From assembly GCF_010093595.1 (NCBI RefSeq), contig NW_022985442.1, forward strand, positions 138,046 to 202,045: a stretch of 64,000 nt of DNA, in the 5' to 3' direction. Made by a program: the position numbers and the translations under genes. The notes under the pieces were generated by a model that saw only the letters and a list, made by a program, of their open reading frames with translations, was not told the DNA's origin and did not search any database. Numbering within the stretch: position 1 is the first letter of the stretch; every line of letters begins with the position of its first letter. Shown here one piece after another: positions 1 to 10,186 of the stretch. Origin of the DNA: Mytilinidion resinicola (lineage: Eukaryota; Ascomycota; Dothideomycetes; Mytilinidiales; Mytilinidiaceae).

Positions 1-2
1 AC

Positions 3-599
3 CTGGATCCGAAACCAGAACCCGGCGAAGAAAAAGACGAGGACTCCTTCGCCTCAGATGGCACTTGGTTTCCTGAACATTACCCCAGACGTCCACAATC
101 CGCCTTCGGATACCCCCTCCCGCCTCTTCCGTGCCCTAGACCTGCGCCAAACCCAGCTCTCGCCTTCCTGTGCCCCAAGGGCGCCCCCCCGCCAGCGAAC
201 GTGGGCGAACATGTAATCTTCCTTCTCGTCAGGCATCCTGGCCTCTCCATCTACATGAATCTCTTCCCTCAGTTCGGCCCCGTCGAATTATATCGCTGGA
301 TTAAGAGTTACGCCTTGAACCCGGACCTCGACTACGCCTATAGACGCACCTTAGCGAGTGTGTTCTTCCGAGGTTTGCACGAGCCCGAGGTTGCGCGCTT
401 GTTGCTAACGGCTTCGCGTTGTAAATCCACGGCTCAGCAAGACGATAGACTGAAGGCAGTGATTGAGGAGCAGAAAGAGAAGCGGGCTAGAGGAGATGGG
501 GAGGAGATGAGGGTTGCGCGGGCGTGGGAACGTCATATGTCCTTTATAGGGGCCTATAATGAGTTGTATGGGACACGAGCGAATGGAGAAGAGAGCTAG
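3..599 (+). CDS. 3' part of an uncharacterised protein (5' end outside the window)
   Basis: The reading frame is open from the window edge to a TAG stop. There is no ATG near the start, so the first exon or exons lie upstream and this is a partial gene of at least 198 residues. The first third is acidic then proline-rich and looks disordered. The rest is a compact, mostly helical segment (around MNLFPQFGPVELYRWIKSY) ending in a charged Glu/Lys/Arg-rich helix. I do not recognise the family. The frame has no stop over nearly 600 bases and a balanced codon pattern, unlike the downstream DNA. An alternative is that only the last ~130 residues are coding. Confidence 0.55.
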   Translation: MDPKPEPGEEKDEDSFASDGTWFPEHYPRRPQSAFGYPLPPLPCPRPAPNPALAFLCPKGAPPPANVGEHVIFLLVRHPGLSIYMNLFPQFGPVELYRWIKSYALNPDLDYAYRRTLASVFFRGLHEPEVARLLLTASRCKSTAQQDDRLKAVIEEQKEKRARGDGEEMRVARAWERHMSFIGAYNELYGTRANGEES

Positions 600-1811
600 A
601 TAATAGTTGGCGATCAGCAGGAGAAAGAGGTGCGATTCCAGAGGCTTAGAAAAGATATCAGGAGCTTAGAGGCGTGTGGGGAGTCGTGTGAGAAAACATC
701 GATGGCTCAGGTTTGGAGTTCTCTTCCAGGGATGTCAAATATCCCGAAGTGTGAACTAGACGCTACGAGATAGCAATGATTTCTCCTCATAACCACGCCG
801 TGTGAAGTCTCTCGCGGAGTTGAGAAAGCCTAGGCAACAAGGTCGTAGACCGTGACGTGGAAATTGAATGTTGTTACTCTTCAACTCTTAAGCTAATGCG
901 TGTTATGATGTGAGTCCTATAGGGAAGCATGTTGCCAGGTGAGCGACGCCGTCTGACGTACTCCATGCATTTGGGGAAGACCAGCGATAACGTCATAGAG
1001 CGTGGCCTGTGAATCAAACAACGTATCTACACACAAACCTTTGCGTGTTTTGATGAAAGTCCTGTAAGCGAGCATCTGGCAGGTGAGTGACAGCGTCTGA
1101 AGTCGCTCATGTAGCGGAAGGACTTCAGTGACAATAACATAGACCGCGCCGTGTAAATCAGACAATGTCTCTTTAAGACGCCGAGCCTAGGTATCTTGTA
1201 ATATGAGTCTCGTTTGCGTGCATTTTGACATGCAGGTGATGCTGTCTGAAGTCCTTCCAGCTGGCGGTAAGAAACTAGCAGAGCTGTCGTAAAGCGCGAC
1301 GTGTAACTCAAACAACACATCCCTGGATATCCCGCATCTAGGCGCGTTAGATAGGTTTCGAGTCCTGCTAACAAGCATTTTGCCGCGTGCATGACACCGC
1401 CTGAAGTCCTTCAAGGTGTTGACGAAAATGGAGTAGTAATTTTGAATACTGCAACACGTAGTTAAATCAGACTCTTGCTTTTGCTGAAGGTACCACTTGG
1501 TGTAGGTAGGATCCCCTCTTGAATTAACATCGCCACGTTAATCGGATGCCGTTGTGCGTCGCGTTAAAATACCTAGAAGCACGTCAGAAACGCCAGTTAC
1601 CTAAGCAAATTCATCAATGTTGTGATTAGCCATACTCATATTCACGCACGTGACGCACTCCTACTGTATACTAGTGGTTGCACAACATCTCCTGCACTTT
1701 CAATAATTTCTCTACATTACGCGCGTATTCATGGCCTCTCCTCTTCTCCATGCGTTCCCAATTATCCAAAGCTAACTCGTTCACCATCATGCGAATGGAG
1801 GCAACCGACTT
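600..1811. other. Intergenic, mostly a decayed tandem array
   Basis: No gene was recognised between the partial gene and the CE16 esterase. Short frames here run across the ~150-bp repeats and have no protein-like character. About 797-1440 is listed separately as a repeat. The remainder, 1440-1811, holds nothing I can name and includes the 3' flank of the esterase. Confidence 0.6.
797..1440. repeat. Diverged ~150-bp tandem repeat, 4-5 units
   Basis: Four units can be aligned by eye, starting near 910, 1055, 1205 and 1359 (periods 145, 150 and 154). Each begins with a GAGTCCT-like block, then GCAT.TTG..AGGTGA and a core resembling GACGCCGTCTGAAGT. Each ends with a CGTGTAAATCAGACAA-like block. 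A weaker copy may begin near 797. The units are strongly diverged and no unit keeps an open frame, so this is an old array and not a coding repeat. Confidence 0.6.
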
Positions 1812-3015
1812 CTACCACCCCCAGACCCAGCCCCACCACCATGGTTTCGGGTCGATCAGTTTTACGATAGTCGCCGCAGTGGCATTGTGCATCGGATACG
1901 TAGGATGCAAGCTATTCAACCAGAAGTACTCGTCCACCGGAATCCCACATGTCGCATTGAAGCTGTCCCACTCCGGCGTACCGTTTGCATACTCGTCACA
2001 GTACGCTGTCGTATTCTTATATCCCTTAGTCTGAGGCAGGGACTTTGGGTTATCCAGCACTTTGTTGAAGAGGGAATAGGTATCGTGGACGAAGACGGTG
2101 GCGTCGGAGTGCGTAGACCGGAGGGAAGAGGCGAGGTGCGCGATGCGCGCGTTGAAATCGGCTATGGCGTGTTTTTCGAGAACCTGGGAGGCAGAGTCCG
2201 TAGCGAGGGTGAGGGGGGAGCGGTGAACGGGGGGCACAGTGAGGAAGAGAAAGTTGCGCGCGCCGGTGTTGTATAACTATTCGCAGGTTACAAGGGATTT
2301 TTACAGGTGGCGATTTGGGGACCAGTATACCTGTTTAATGAGCCCTTCATATTCCTTAAAGATGATCGGATATAGCGATGCGTTTTTTGCAGAGTACGAA
2401 TTTCCTATGTCGTTGATGCCGATGAATATGGAGAAGAGTGAGTCGGATGAGGCCCAAGGGACGCCCTTTGGGTGGGATCCGTAGGCCAGGAGGTACTCGT
2501 CTCGGACTTGTTGTTTGAGAGAGAGCACAGTTGGTTTCCAGGGCATGACGAGGGCGGAGTCGACGGTTGCGCCACCGAAGGCGAGGTTGTAGGTCTGGAT
2601 GTAGCTGCAATTGTATGTGAGGGTGAGGAAGTCGACCCAATTTGGACCGCTAGATGCTCGTAAGATAGGTTGCTTGACATAAAGGATGCAGGACTTTTAC
2701 TTTGAAGATGTGAAGCCTCTGTACGACAAATTAGCATCGTAACTCAATTGGAGTGGGATGTACTTACAGGAAGTCAGGATTGCCTAATGGATTGGATGGA
2801 TTCGGCTGGGCTAGATTGACATTAAAGCCTGTTGTTGTATAAGAGTCGCCGCTAAACTTTGTCAGATACTCTCCTTGATGGAACGAGCGTCCTACTTACA
2901 ACACAAAGAAGTATTTGATCCCTTTCCATCCTGGCCAAACTTTCTTTGGCTTTGGCAGCGCTTCTGTGAATGCAGAAAGTGCCAGGATGACCGCAGCTAA
3001 GATTGAAACTTTCAT
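1812..3015 (-). CDS. Secreted carbohydrate esterase family 16 (SGNH/GDSL) acetylesterase
   Basis: Four exons on the minus strand: 3015-2900, 2851-2768, 2649-2331 and 2276-1812, giving 327 aa; phases agree at all three introns. The start is MKVSIL, followed by a hydrophobic signal peptide (~1-20). Block I is FGDSYTTTGF, created exactly by the first splice (nucleophile Ser42). Then come an AFGGAT block (oxyanion Gly), IGINDIGNS (block III Asn), and NSLHPT near the C terminus (catalytic His297). CE16 enzymes remove acetyl groups from xylo-oligosaccharides and other sugars outside the cell. The block V acidic position reads Asn, and the tail is unusually Trp-rich (WWWGWVWGW). Family assignment is firm; the substrate is inferred. 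Confidence 0.88.
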
Positions 3016-5055
3016 GTTGACAGTTGACAAGGATGGCAAAGGCTCAAGGGGATATTTGATCGGGAACAAAAGGTATGAAAGGCAAGAGCGAACAGCCACG
3101 GGAAGCACGGCAAACGGCTTTAAGACTCCAAGCAAACATATGAAGCTCGCACTTCTCATTGCAGGGACTCGGGATCAATTAAGATTAAATAGATTGAGCA
3201 CAATGAGATTACAGCAAAGCTATACGAGGCCTTGCCAAATTTGGCCACTAAAAGCTCCCTACCCCAGAGAATGATCAACTCTGAACTTAGTTTTGTCGTA
3301 ATGTGATGGCCACTATGATGCGGAGAATCTGCGATATCCTAGTGTCCATGCCACTCCGCGCTCGAAACAGCAAAGCTTGGTTATCAATCTTGGTTTCTTA
3401 GTCCAGATCGAGCGGATCGTCGAAGACGTTGTGGGATTATTGCACGGCTAATGAAACGTGACGTGCTTGACTGACATGAGACTAGAACTGAAGACAGTAG
3501 TGGATGGCGAGTCGCGACTAACATTGAAAATATACCCAATGATGTAGGTCTTCAAGCGATGCGATGTCGCTTGTTGGAAAGGCACTACCCACGCACCCAC
3601 GTAATCTGAATTCAGGCACGACGCGTCCTGCAGGGGCATGGCCATACTATTGCGATGCGCAGCGAACATGTTTTGTGTGGTACCTTTTTGGGGGCGAACA
3701 GGCGCATCAACATCGGTCTTATCTCATCGCCTCATCCAGGGTGTCGGTGTGGGAAGTCTGGAGTTGACAAGCAGAGAAGTTTGGCGTTGGGTAGTGCCTG
3801 TCTGAGATGAAGTAAAGGAACGACGCAGCCTACAGTTCTTTCTCGTCTTTCGATGGACTTGTGATTCGCTCTGAAAGGAAAGGATAGAAAGACAGGCAGG
3901 ATTGGTAGGGTGCATAACAATGAATATCTTGGGTAATCAGACGGCATTGGTAGTAGCTGTACAGATTGCAGCTATTAAAGTTATCTGGAGGGGAAACACG
4001 CAAGGAAGCACGAGTTGATGAAGGCAGCGATGATGCACTCTTGAGGGGCTGTGATGCGGTACTGGCCTTGGGTCCTTTGATGCGAGGCACATGAAGACCA
4101 ACGGAGGCACCTCGTAGAATCCAGTAGAGCCTTCGTCACGGAGCGGCTAGGACAGCGGGGAAGACATCATCACCGACTGGGTGCATTGCTCCTTTGATAC
4201 TCTCCAAAGCAATGCGAGTCCTCTCCCTGTCGAGAGGGTATTCTTTTCTTCAGCTGACTATGCTACGCGGATCTTTACGGCTTCGCAGTGGCGGAGGAGA
4301 GCGTCTCGGCCGATCGAATATGTCAACATGGCAAGCTTGGTTCGTTCGTGCCGCGGCAAGATGCAAAGTATCAACACTACGGAATACGCCCCAGCGTGAT
4401 TGGTACAGTCATCGGGGGTGTCTGGCGCTGAGAGGCGTCGATACCCAGGCACCAGGTAGGGCTGAGGCTGAAGCTGAGGTCAGAGAAATGGCCGGCGGGC
4501 TTGCTGATTCCCAGCCACGTCGCAATGCCGGCCTGTCTCCAAGAGATGAAACGGCCTGCGTTGCCGCCGTCTGCTGGCACCACCTGTCGAACTGGCACCT
4601 GGCAACTGTCAACTTCATCCGCCGCCGTGGGATCCCGCTGCAACCATCGCAACAGCATCGCCTGGGCTGGAGCTGCCGGACCGCCTCCCCTCGCTCCCCT
4701 CGCTCCCCTCGTCCCTACCTGGGCATCGTCATCCAAGAGCTCGTCGGCCCCGAACGCGATTCTTGGAACGAGCCTGACAGAAGGCGCTCAATTCCTCCAT
4801 TTCTCCATTTCTGATCCCGCGCCCGTCCGAGCCGCTTCGTATTCACCGCAGTCCCGACATGTCGCCTCTCTTGCTGTAGTCTGGCCGTGTATTTCTTTCA
4901 CGCTGCACCGAGATCCACCTGCAGCCCTAAGAGACCGGACCCCCCGCCAACCCAGGCCATTCACCGCGCGAAGGGATCAATAAATACTCCGTTCCGTCGG
5001 CCAACCTTCGCATCGTCACAAATACTACGCTCCAGATAATCCGCCCAAGTACACC
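3016..5055. other. Intergenic between CE16 esterase and the OSH3-type gene
   Basis: 2 kb with no supported gene. Plus-strand frames of 206 and 160 aa at 4194-4983 overlap one another in different frames, are Arg/Ser/Pro-rich, and match nothing I know. They lie in the C/T-rich stretch leading into the downstream gene, so I read this as promoter and 5' leader. Confidence 0.5.
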
Positions 5056-8000
5056 ATGGCGGGATTGGAGCAGGTCGAGGTCCACAGCAAGGTAGACAGC
5101 CTCCGCGCAACACCACAGCGTTGCTAACCCTGCGCGTAGTCGTATCTTGTTCGCTGGGTAAACGTGTCAGCTGGCCATACCATCTCCTGGAGCATACAGC
5201 CGCACAAGAAGTCCCTCAACTTCGGCATCTTCAAGCATCCAGGCACCAACAACGACAGCACCACGGGCCTCCCCTCCTCCGCCGTATTCGATGGCCCAGC
5301 CACTCCCGCCCTTGAGGTCCCAACGCACCAGACGCGGCCTCGAGGCCACTCCAATGCGCTGACGCGAAACGACAAATCATGGGTCGTGGAAAAGCTGCAA
5401 GGCCTTGGTTACAAAAAGGTAGCGTGGGCGGGGAAGTGCGAGGCGGACAAGGTGTCCATGGGTAAATTCGACGTACCAGAAGGCGAAGGAGGCATGTATG
5501 GCCTAGTTTTCGACAATACCTTCTCCAAGACGGTCTCGAAAACGGCGACATTTGTTCTCATTACCCACCCGACAAACGCGCCCCCGAAATCTGGCCATCA
5601 CATGCATTACGCCCAGAATTACAATGCCGGAGCCAGTAGCTCAAGTCTTCCGACCAAGTCGAGTCCGAGACTTCTTGCCGTCAGCGACTCCACCGATTCG
5701 TTGCCGCAAGATCCTTCTGTGGGAAACAAAATCAACGTTGAATTCAGACCGAAATCATCCCATACAGGAGACTCGAATAGTTTCAATGACGGCACCTTCT
5801 ACACGGGAATTCTTCAGAAAAAGAGGAGAAAGAAGAATCAAGGCTACGCCCGGAGGTTTTTCTCCTTGGATTTTACCTCGTCCACCCTATCTTACTATCG
5901 AAACAACCACTCCTCTGCGCTGCGTGGCGCCATTCCCTTGTCTCTGGCAGCAATTGGGGCCAACGAGAAAACGAGGGAAATCTCCGTAGACTCGGGGGCT
6001 GAAGTTTGGCACTTGCGTGCTAACAATAAGAAAGATTTCGAAGCGTGGAGAAATGCTCTAGAACGAGCCGCCGCGACCGCCGGGGGCATCTCGTCTCCTA
6101 CCATCGCTATTCAAAATCCCACGTGGCCAAACGGTCCTCAAATGGTCAATCAAGCGGAAGAACGGGAATGGGCGAGAGTAGAATCACTGGTAGGACGGGT
6201 TGCAGGAACAAGAGATGCCGTCAGACGGTTAGCACAGGACACAGATCCAAAGTACTCGTCGACGCTAGCTGGACTTGGTATTGCGAAAGCGTCCGAAAGC
6301 CTCTCTCCCAGCCCGACTGATGGTGAGCCAACAGACTACTTTCCCAGCACGTCCAGTGGTGAGAAGATGCCATTTTGGAAACGGAAAGCTAGTAGTTCCG
6401 GAGCTAGCACCAGCCCTTCAGGTGTCTTCCGGAGAAGTGTCTCAGCCCAGCTTGCTGTTGCATCTCCCTCGACTCTACCTCCTGGATCGCCAATACCAAA
6501 CGGGAGTTTGGCAGTACCGAAGAGGCAGAGCCGCGCGACGAGTCACCCCCCGCCTGAGGAAGGCGTGCACGACAATTGCATGTCTTTGTTACGCGACCTT
6601 GACAGCGTGATCCAGGAGTTCTCTACATTGCTGAACGAGAGTCGGGCCAGACGGACTCCTGCTCCTCTATCTACTCCAGCGCGCAACAGCATCGACTCCC
6701 AATCTTCCGAGGAGTTTTTTGATGCACACGATGGAGAGACAGTCCGTTCAGGGCTTCTCACAATCCGGCGAGATAGCGGCGAGAAATCAGAACGCGAGGA
6801 TGCTTCTGACGGCGGATCTGAGTCCAGCAGTGAAGAAGAAGGTCCGGGCTCATTCGAACGAAGAGCAACTTTCCGCGAAGGGCAACCCTCTATCTTCCCT
6901 GGGAAGCCAAAATCTCTTACTCCTCTTCCGATTGATCCTGTCCGTCGCCGAAATACCGTCCCACCACCAAAGACCAATCCTCCAAGCTTGATCAGCTTCT
7001 TGCGAAAGAATGTTGGCAAAGACCTTTCCACAATTGCCATGCCAGTTTCGGCCAACGAGCCAACCTCCCTTCTACAACGCATTGCAGAACAAATGGAATA
7101 CACGGAGCTTCTCGACGCGGCATCTGCTGCTCCCTCTGAGACAGGCGAACGCCTCGCTCACGTTGCCGCATTCGCCATATCCACCTTCTCCAACGCTCGC
7201 GTAAAAGACCGTGCCATCCGCAAACCCTTCAATCCCATGCTTGGCGAGACATTTGAGCTCGTCCGCGAAGACAAAGGCTACCGATTCATTGCCGAGAAGG
7301 TCTCCCACCGGCCCGTTCGCATGGCATGCCAAGCCGAGTCCGCCAACTGGACGTTCCTCCAGTCCCCAATGCCCGTGCAAAAGTTCTGGGGCAAATCCGC
7401 CGAGCTGAACACAGAGGGCTGTGCGCGTGTCTTCTTCCACAACTCAAACGAGCACTACAGCTGGAGTCAGGCAACTAGCTTCCTCCGCAACGTCATCGCT
7501 GGCGAGAAATACGTAGAACCCGTGGGTACCATGACAATCGAGAACGAAAACTCGGGCGCCAAGGCTGTCTGCACGTTCAAAGCTGGTGGTATGTTTGCTG
7601 GCCGCAGTGAAGAAGTCACGGTGCAGGTCTTCGACGCGTCGGGCGAGCTCCTCCCACTTGGTCTCACTGGCAAGTGGACTACCGAGCTCAATCTTACCAA
7701 CAATGGGCAGGGTATTGGCCGTACCCTCTGGAGCGTCGGATCGCTGGTCGAGAATCCAACCCAGCACTACGGCTTCACCACCTTCGCGGCCTCGCTCAAT
7801 CAGGTCACTGAGATCGAGAAGGGCAAGCTACCTGTTACTGACAGCCGGCTGAGGCCTGACCAACGAGCGGCCGAAGAGGGGGATCTCGACCGTGCCGAAG
7901 CTTTGAAAGCACGGTTGGAGGAGCGACAGCGCGCGCGTAGGAGGGTCATGGAAGAGCACGGAGAAGTATGGACGCCGCGGTGGTTCGCGCCCATTGAGGG

Positions 8001-8109
8001 AGCGGAAGTCGGGGAAGAGGTGTGGCGGCTTAAGAGCGGGAAAGAGGGGTATTGGGAAGAGAGAGCGCGTAGGGAGTTCACTGATGTTACGGATGTTTTC
8101 CAGGCGTAA
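5056..8109 (+). CDS. OSH3: Oxysterol-binding protein, OSH3 type (GOLD-PH-FFAT-ORD)
   Basis: Two exons, 5056-5091 and 5140-8109, giving 1001 aa. The 48-nt intron has a GCTAAC branch site and the splice restores the GOLD-domain start (HSK/SYLVRWVNV). Order: GOLD domain ~1-160, low-complexity linker, PH domain ~230-320, disordered Ser/Pro region, an acidic FFAT-like motif EEFFDAHDGE near 536 for binding the ER protein VAP/Scs2, then the OSBP-related lipid-binding domain from ~650 with KPFNPMLGETFEL near 707. This is the architecture of yeast Osh3, a PI4P-binding protein at ER-plasma membrane contacts. The family signature reads EKVSHRPV near 731 where the classical form is EQVSHHPP. The assignment is firm. 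Confidence 0.95.
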
Positions 8110-10186
8110 GGTGGTAGTACGATATTTGGATGTTGGTATTGATATCCGGTGGGCGGTACTGTCACTGTGGTTTATATATCTTGCGCTCCCCAGGATAGGA
8201 CAGCGAGTTGGGGCTACTTTGCTGTATATGTATTGCAACAACAAACAAACTCTGGCATCTGATTCTTCATACCGGTGCGGAATACTAGGTGAAGATGTTA
8301 AGTGTCTGATACCAGCCCTTTTAAACGTGTAGGACAGCAACAAGTCTTTGCAGGTCAGTTTTACGTTCAGCTTATGGACACATTCAAACGGATTAATATG
8401 TAGGATTTTGTGAAAATAATCAGAGTATGTATGCGACGGTATGTAAAGTATCCATGGATAGTTTGTCATCGCTCTCTATTGCGTTTCCTATCGTTTTCAG
8501 ATTCTGTGCGTCCACGCTGCTGACCGCTATTCGACTCTTCTGAGTCTGTCTGCAGCAGAAATGTGTATGTCAATTGTGTCCTTCTTCCCAATTCGACCAT
8601 TACTCTTACCTTGGCATCGTATATCGTCGAGCACAGAGCGCACAGGACACCTATGCTTTGACGCCTATCCGTGATTCACGACATTCTCGATTCATGGTTC
8701 TCCACGTTCCGGCCACGCCCACGCCTCCACATTACTTGTTTAAGTAGGTATCAAACCTGGAAGAGAAAAGTGTTGAGCGCAGAGAGGCAAAGTCTCGGCA
8801 AGTTGAGGTTGTCGAGGATGAAGATGCTAAGGGTGTGCTTCACGATACTACCCACCCACCCATACTTCCACTCTACCCTTTTTGTAACCCTCTACCATGG
8901 CATCATAGAGTGTCGAGCATAGAGTACGAAGGGCACCTATACCTGAACTCCGAACTGTAGTTCGCGTTATCCACACCGCCACCTTTAGTTCTGCATTCTT
9001 CTCGCAGTAGATTCAACCTCTGGGAAGAAAAATTGTGGAGTGTAGGGGGCAGAGAGTCGAGGCCACGTGTATCTGAACTTCGAGCCGTGGTTCCCTGGCC
9101 CCTCTCTCTCCCTCCCTCCCCGGCCAGCATTTCAAATCCCCACATTACCTCTTAAGGTAGGTCTTGATCTCTAGAAATGCAAAGTGTTGAACACAGAGAA
9201 AAAAAGAGCCTTGAAATTCTTGGTGATATGAAGTCTTAGAGGCTTCGAAGATGACGATGTCGTGATTCACTTCCCGTCTCCACTCCACAATACTTCTGCT
9301 CTTAGCACTCTCTCACCCTGGCTCCTCTATTACCATTCTCAGATGCCCCTTAGAATACCTTGGCGTCAACAAGTGTAGAGCACAGGGTGCACAGGACACC
9401 TATACCTTACGGACCCTCCCACGGTACCCTCCTTCCCCACCCATACCTCCAGGTTCCCACATGACCTTCCTCAAAAAGGTTCTAATTCCAGGAGGGAAGA
9501 GTGTCGAGCACAGAGCCAACATAGTGAATGTCTCCACTTTTTCAAGGTTCCAAACTTCCAGTTCCTCTCATACATCAACTCCTTTTTCTAACCCCTCCTC
9601 CCTTTCCCCCTAAGATAGTATACTCCTACTTTTCCAATCAAAACCATTGATCTATAATTGTATAACGCCTCTGCTCTGCAGTATCTTCAAGTTTCGATGT
9701 CCCATTCCATCCACCCCGTTCCTTTCGTCACTTCTTCAAGCAAGTGAAGTGTGCCCACGTGATATCAAACCTCTTCATGCCCAACCAAGATCAAGAAATG
9801 AAGCGACCTTTTAGCTCTCAAATAGCCTGCGTCACCAACCTTATTCCAACGGCTCAACTCCACACTTTTCGCGGCCGTTCGATGGGATGAGACGATACCG
9901 AAAGCGAACGACGATGCTTGGCATAAATGGCACAAAAGAAACCACGCGGTGAGGGTCTCGTAACAGCAGGATTCCACTTTCTTTTTCATTTCGAGTGTTC
10001 GGTAGTTAGTATCAATATCGCATGACGACATTCAAGAGGAGATAATGTTGCTAATCAAATAACACAACCTCATTCCATTGATGAATCAAAAAAGGGTACG
10101 GAGCCACGCACCACAGGTATCTAAACAGCTCTGCGCGACCCAACTTCAACCCCCCCCGGTCCTTTCCAAAGTATCTCAAACCCTCA
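8110..10186. other. Intergenic, with dispersed motif repeats
   Basis: Convergent 3' flanks of the OSH3-type gene (+) and the calponin-type gene (-). No gene is supported. The 213-aa minus frame starting near 8469 is partly an antisense shadow of OSH3. A diverged repeat occupies 8600-9520 and is listed separately. 9520-10186 holds nothing recognisable. Confidence 0.55.
8600..9520. repeat. Diverged repeat with a recurring AGTGTCGAGCACAGAG-like core (7 copies)
   Basis: Copies of the core are at 8625, 8769, 8909, ~9031, 9183, 9372 and 9501, spaced ~120-190 bases. Two context types alternate. One is preceded by ACC.TGGCATC and followed by CGCACAGGACACCTAT. The other is preceded by CACATTAC..TTAAG.AGGT and followed by an A/G-rich run. 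The higher-order unit is therefore ~290 bp. The copies are strongly diverged and non-coding. Confidence 0.55.

Noticed and set aside
4194..4983. Plus-strand frames of 206 and 160 aa before the OSH3-type gene
   Set aside because: They overlap in different frames, have composition of C/T-rich leader DNA, no motifs, and minus-strand frames of similar length cover the same bases.
7828..8469. 213-aa minus-strand frame
   Set aside because: Most of it is antisense to the OSH3 lipid-binding domain; the remaining part has no features.
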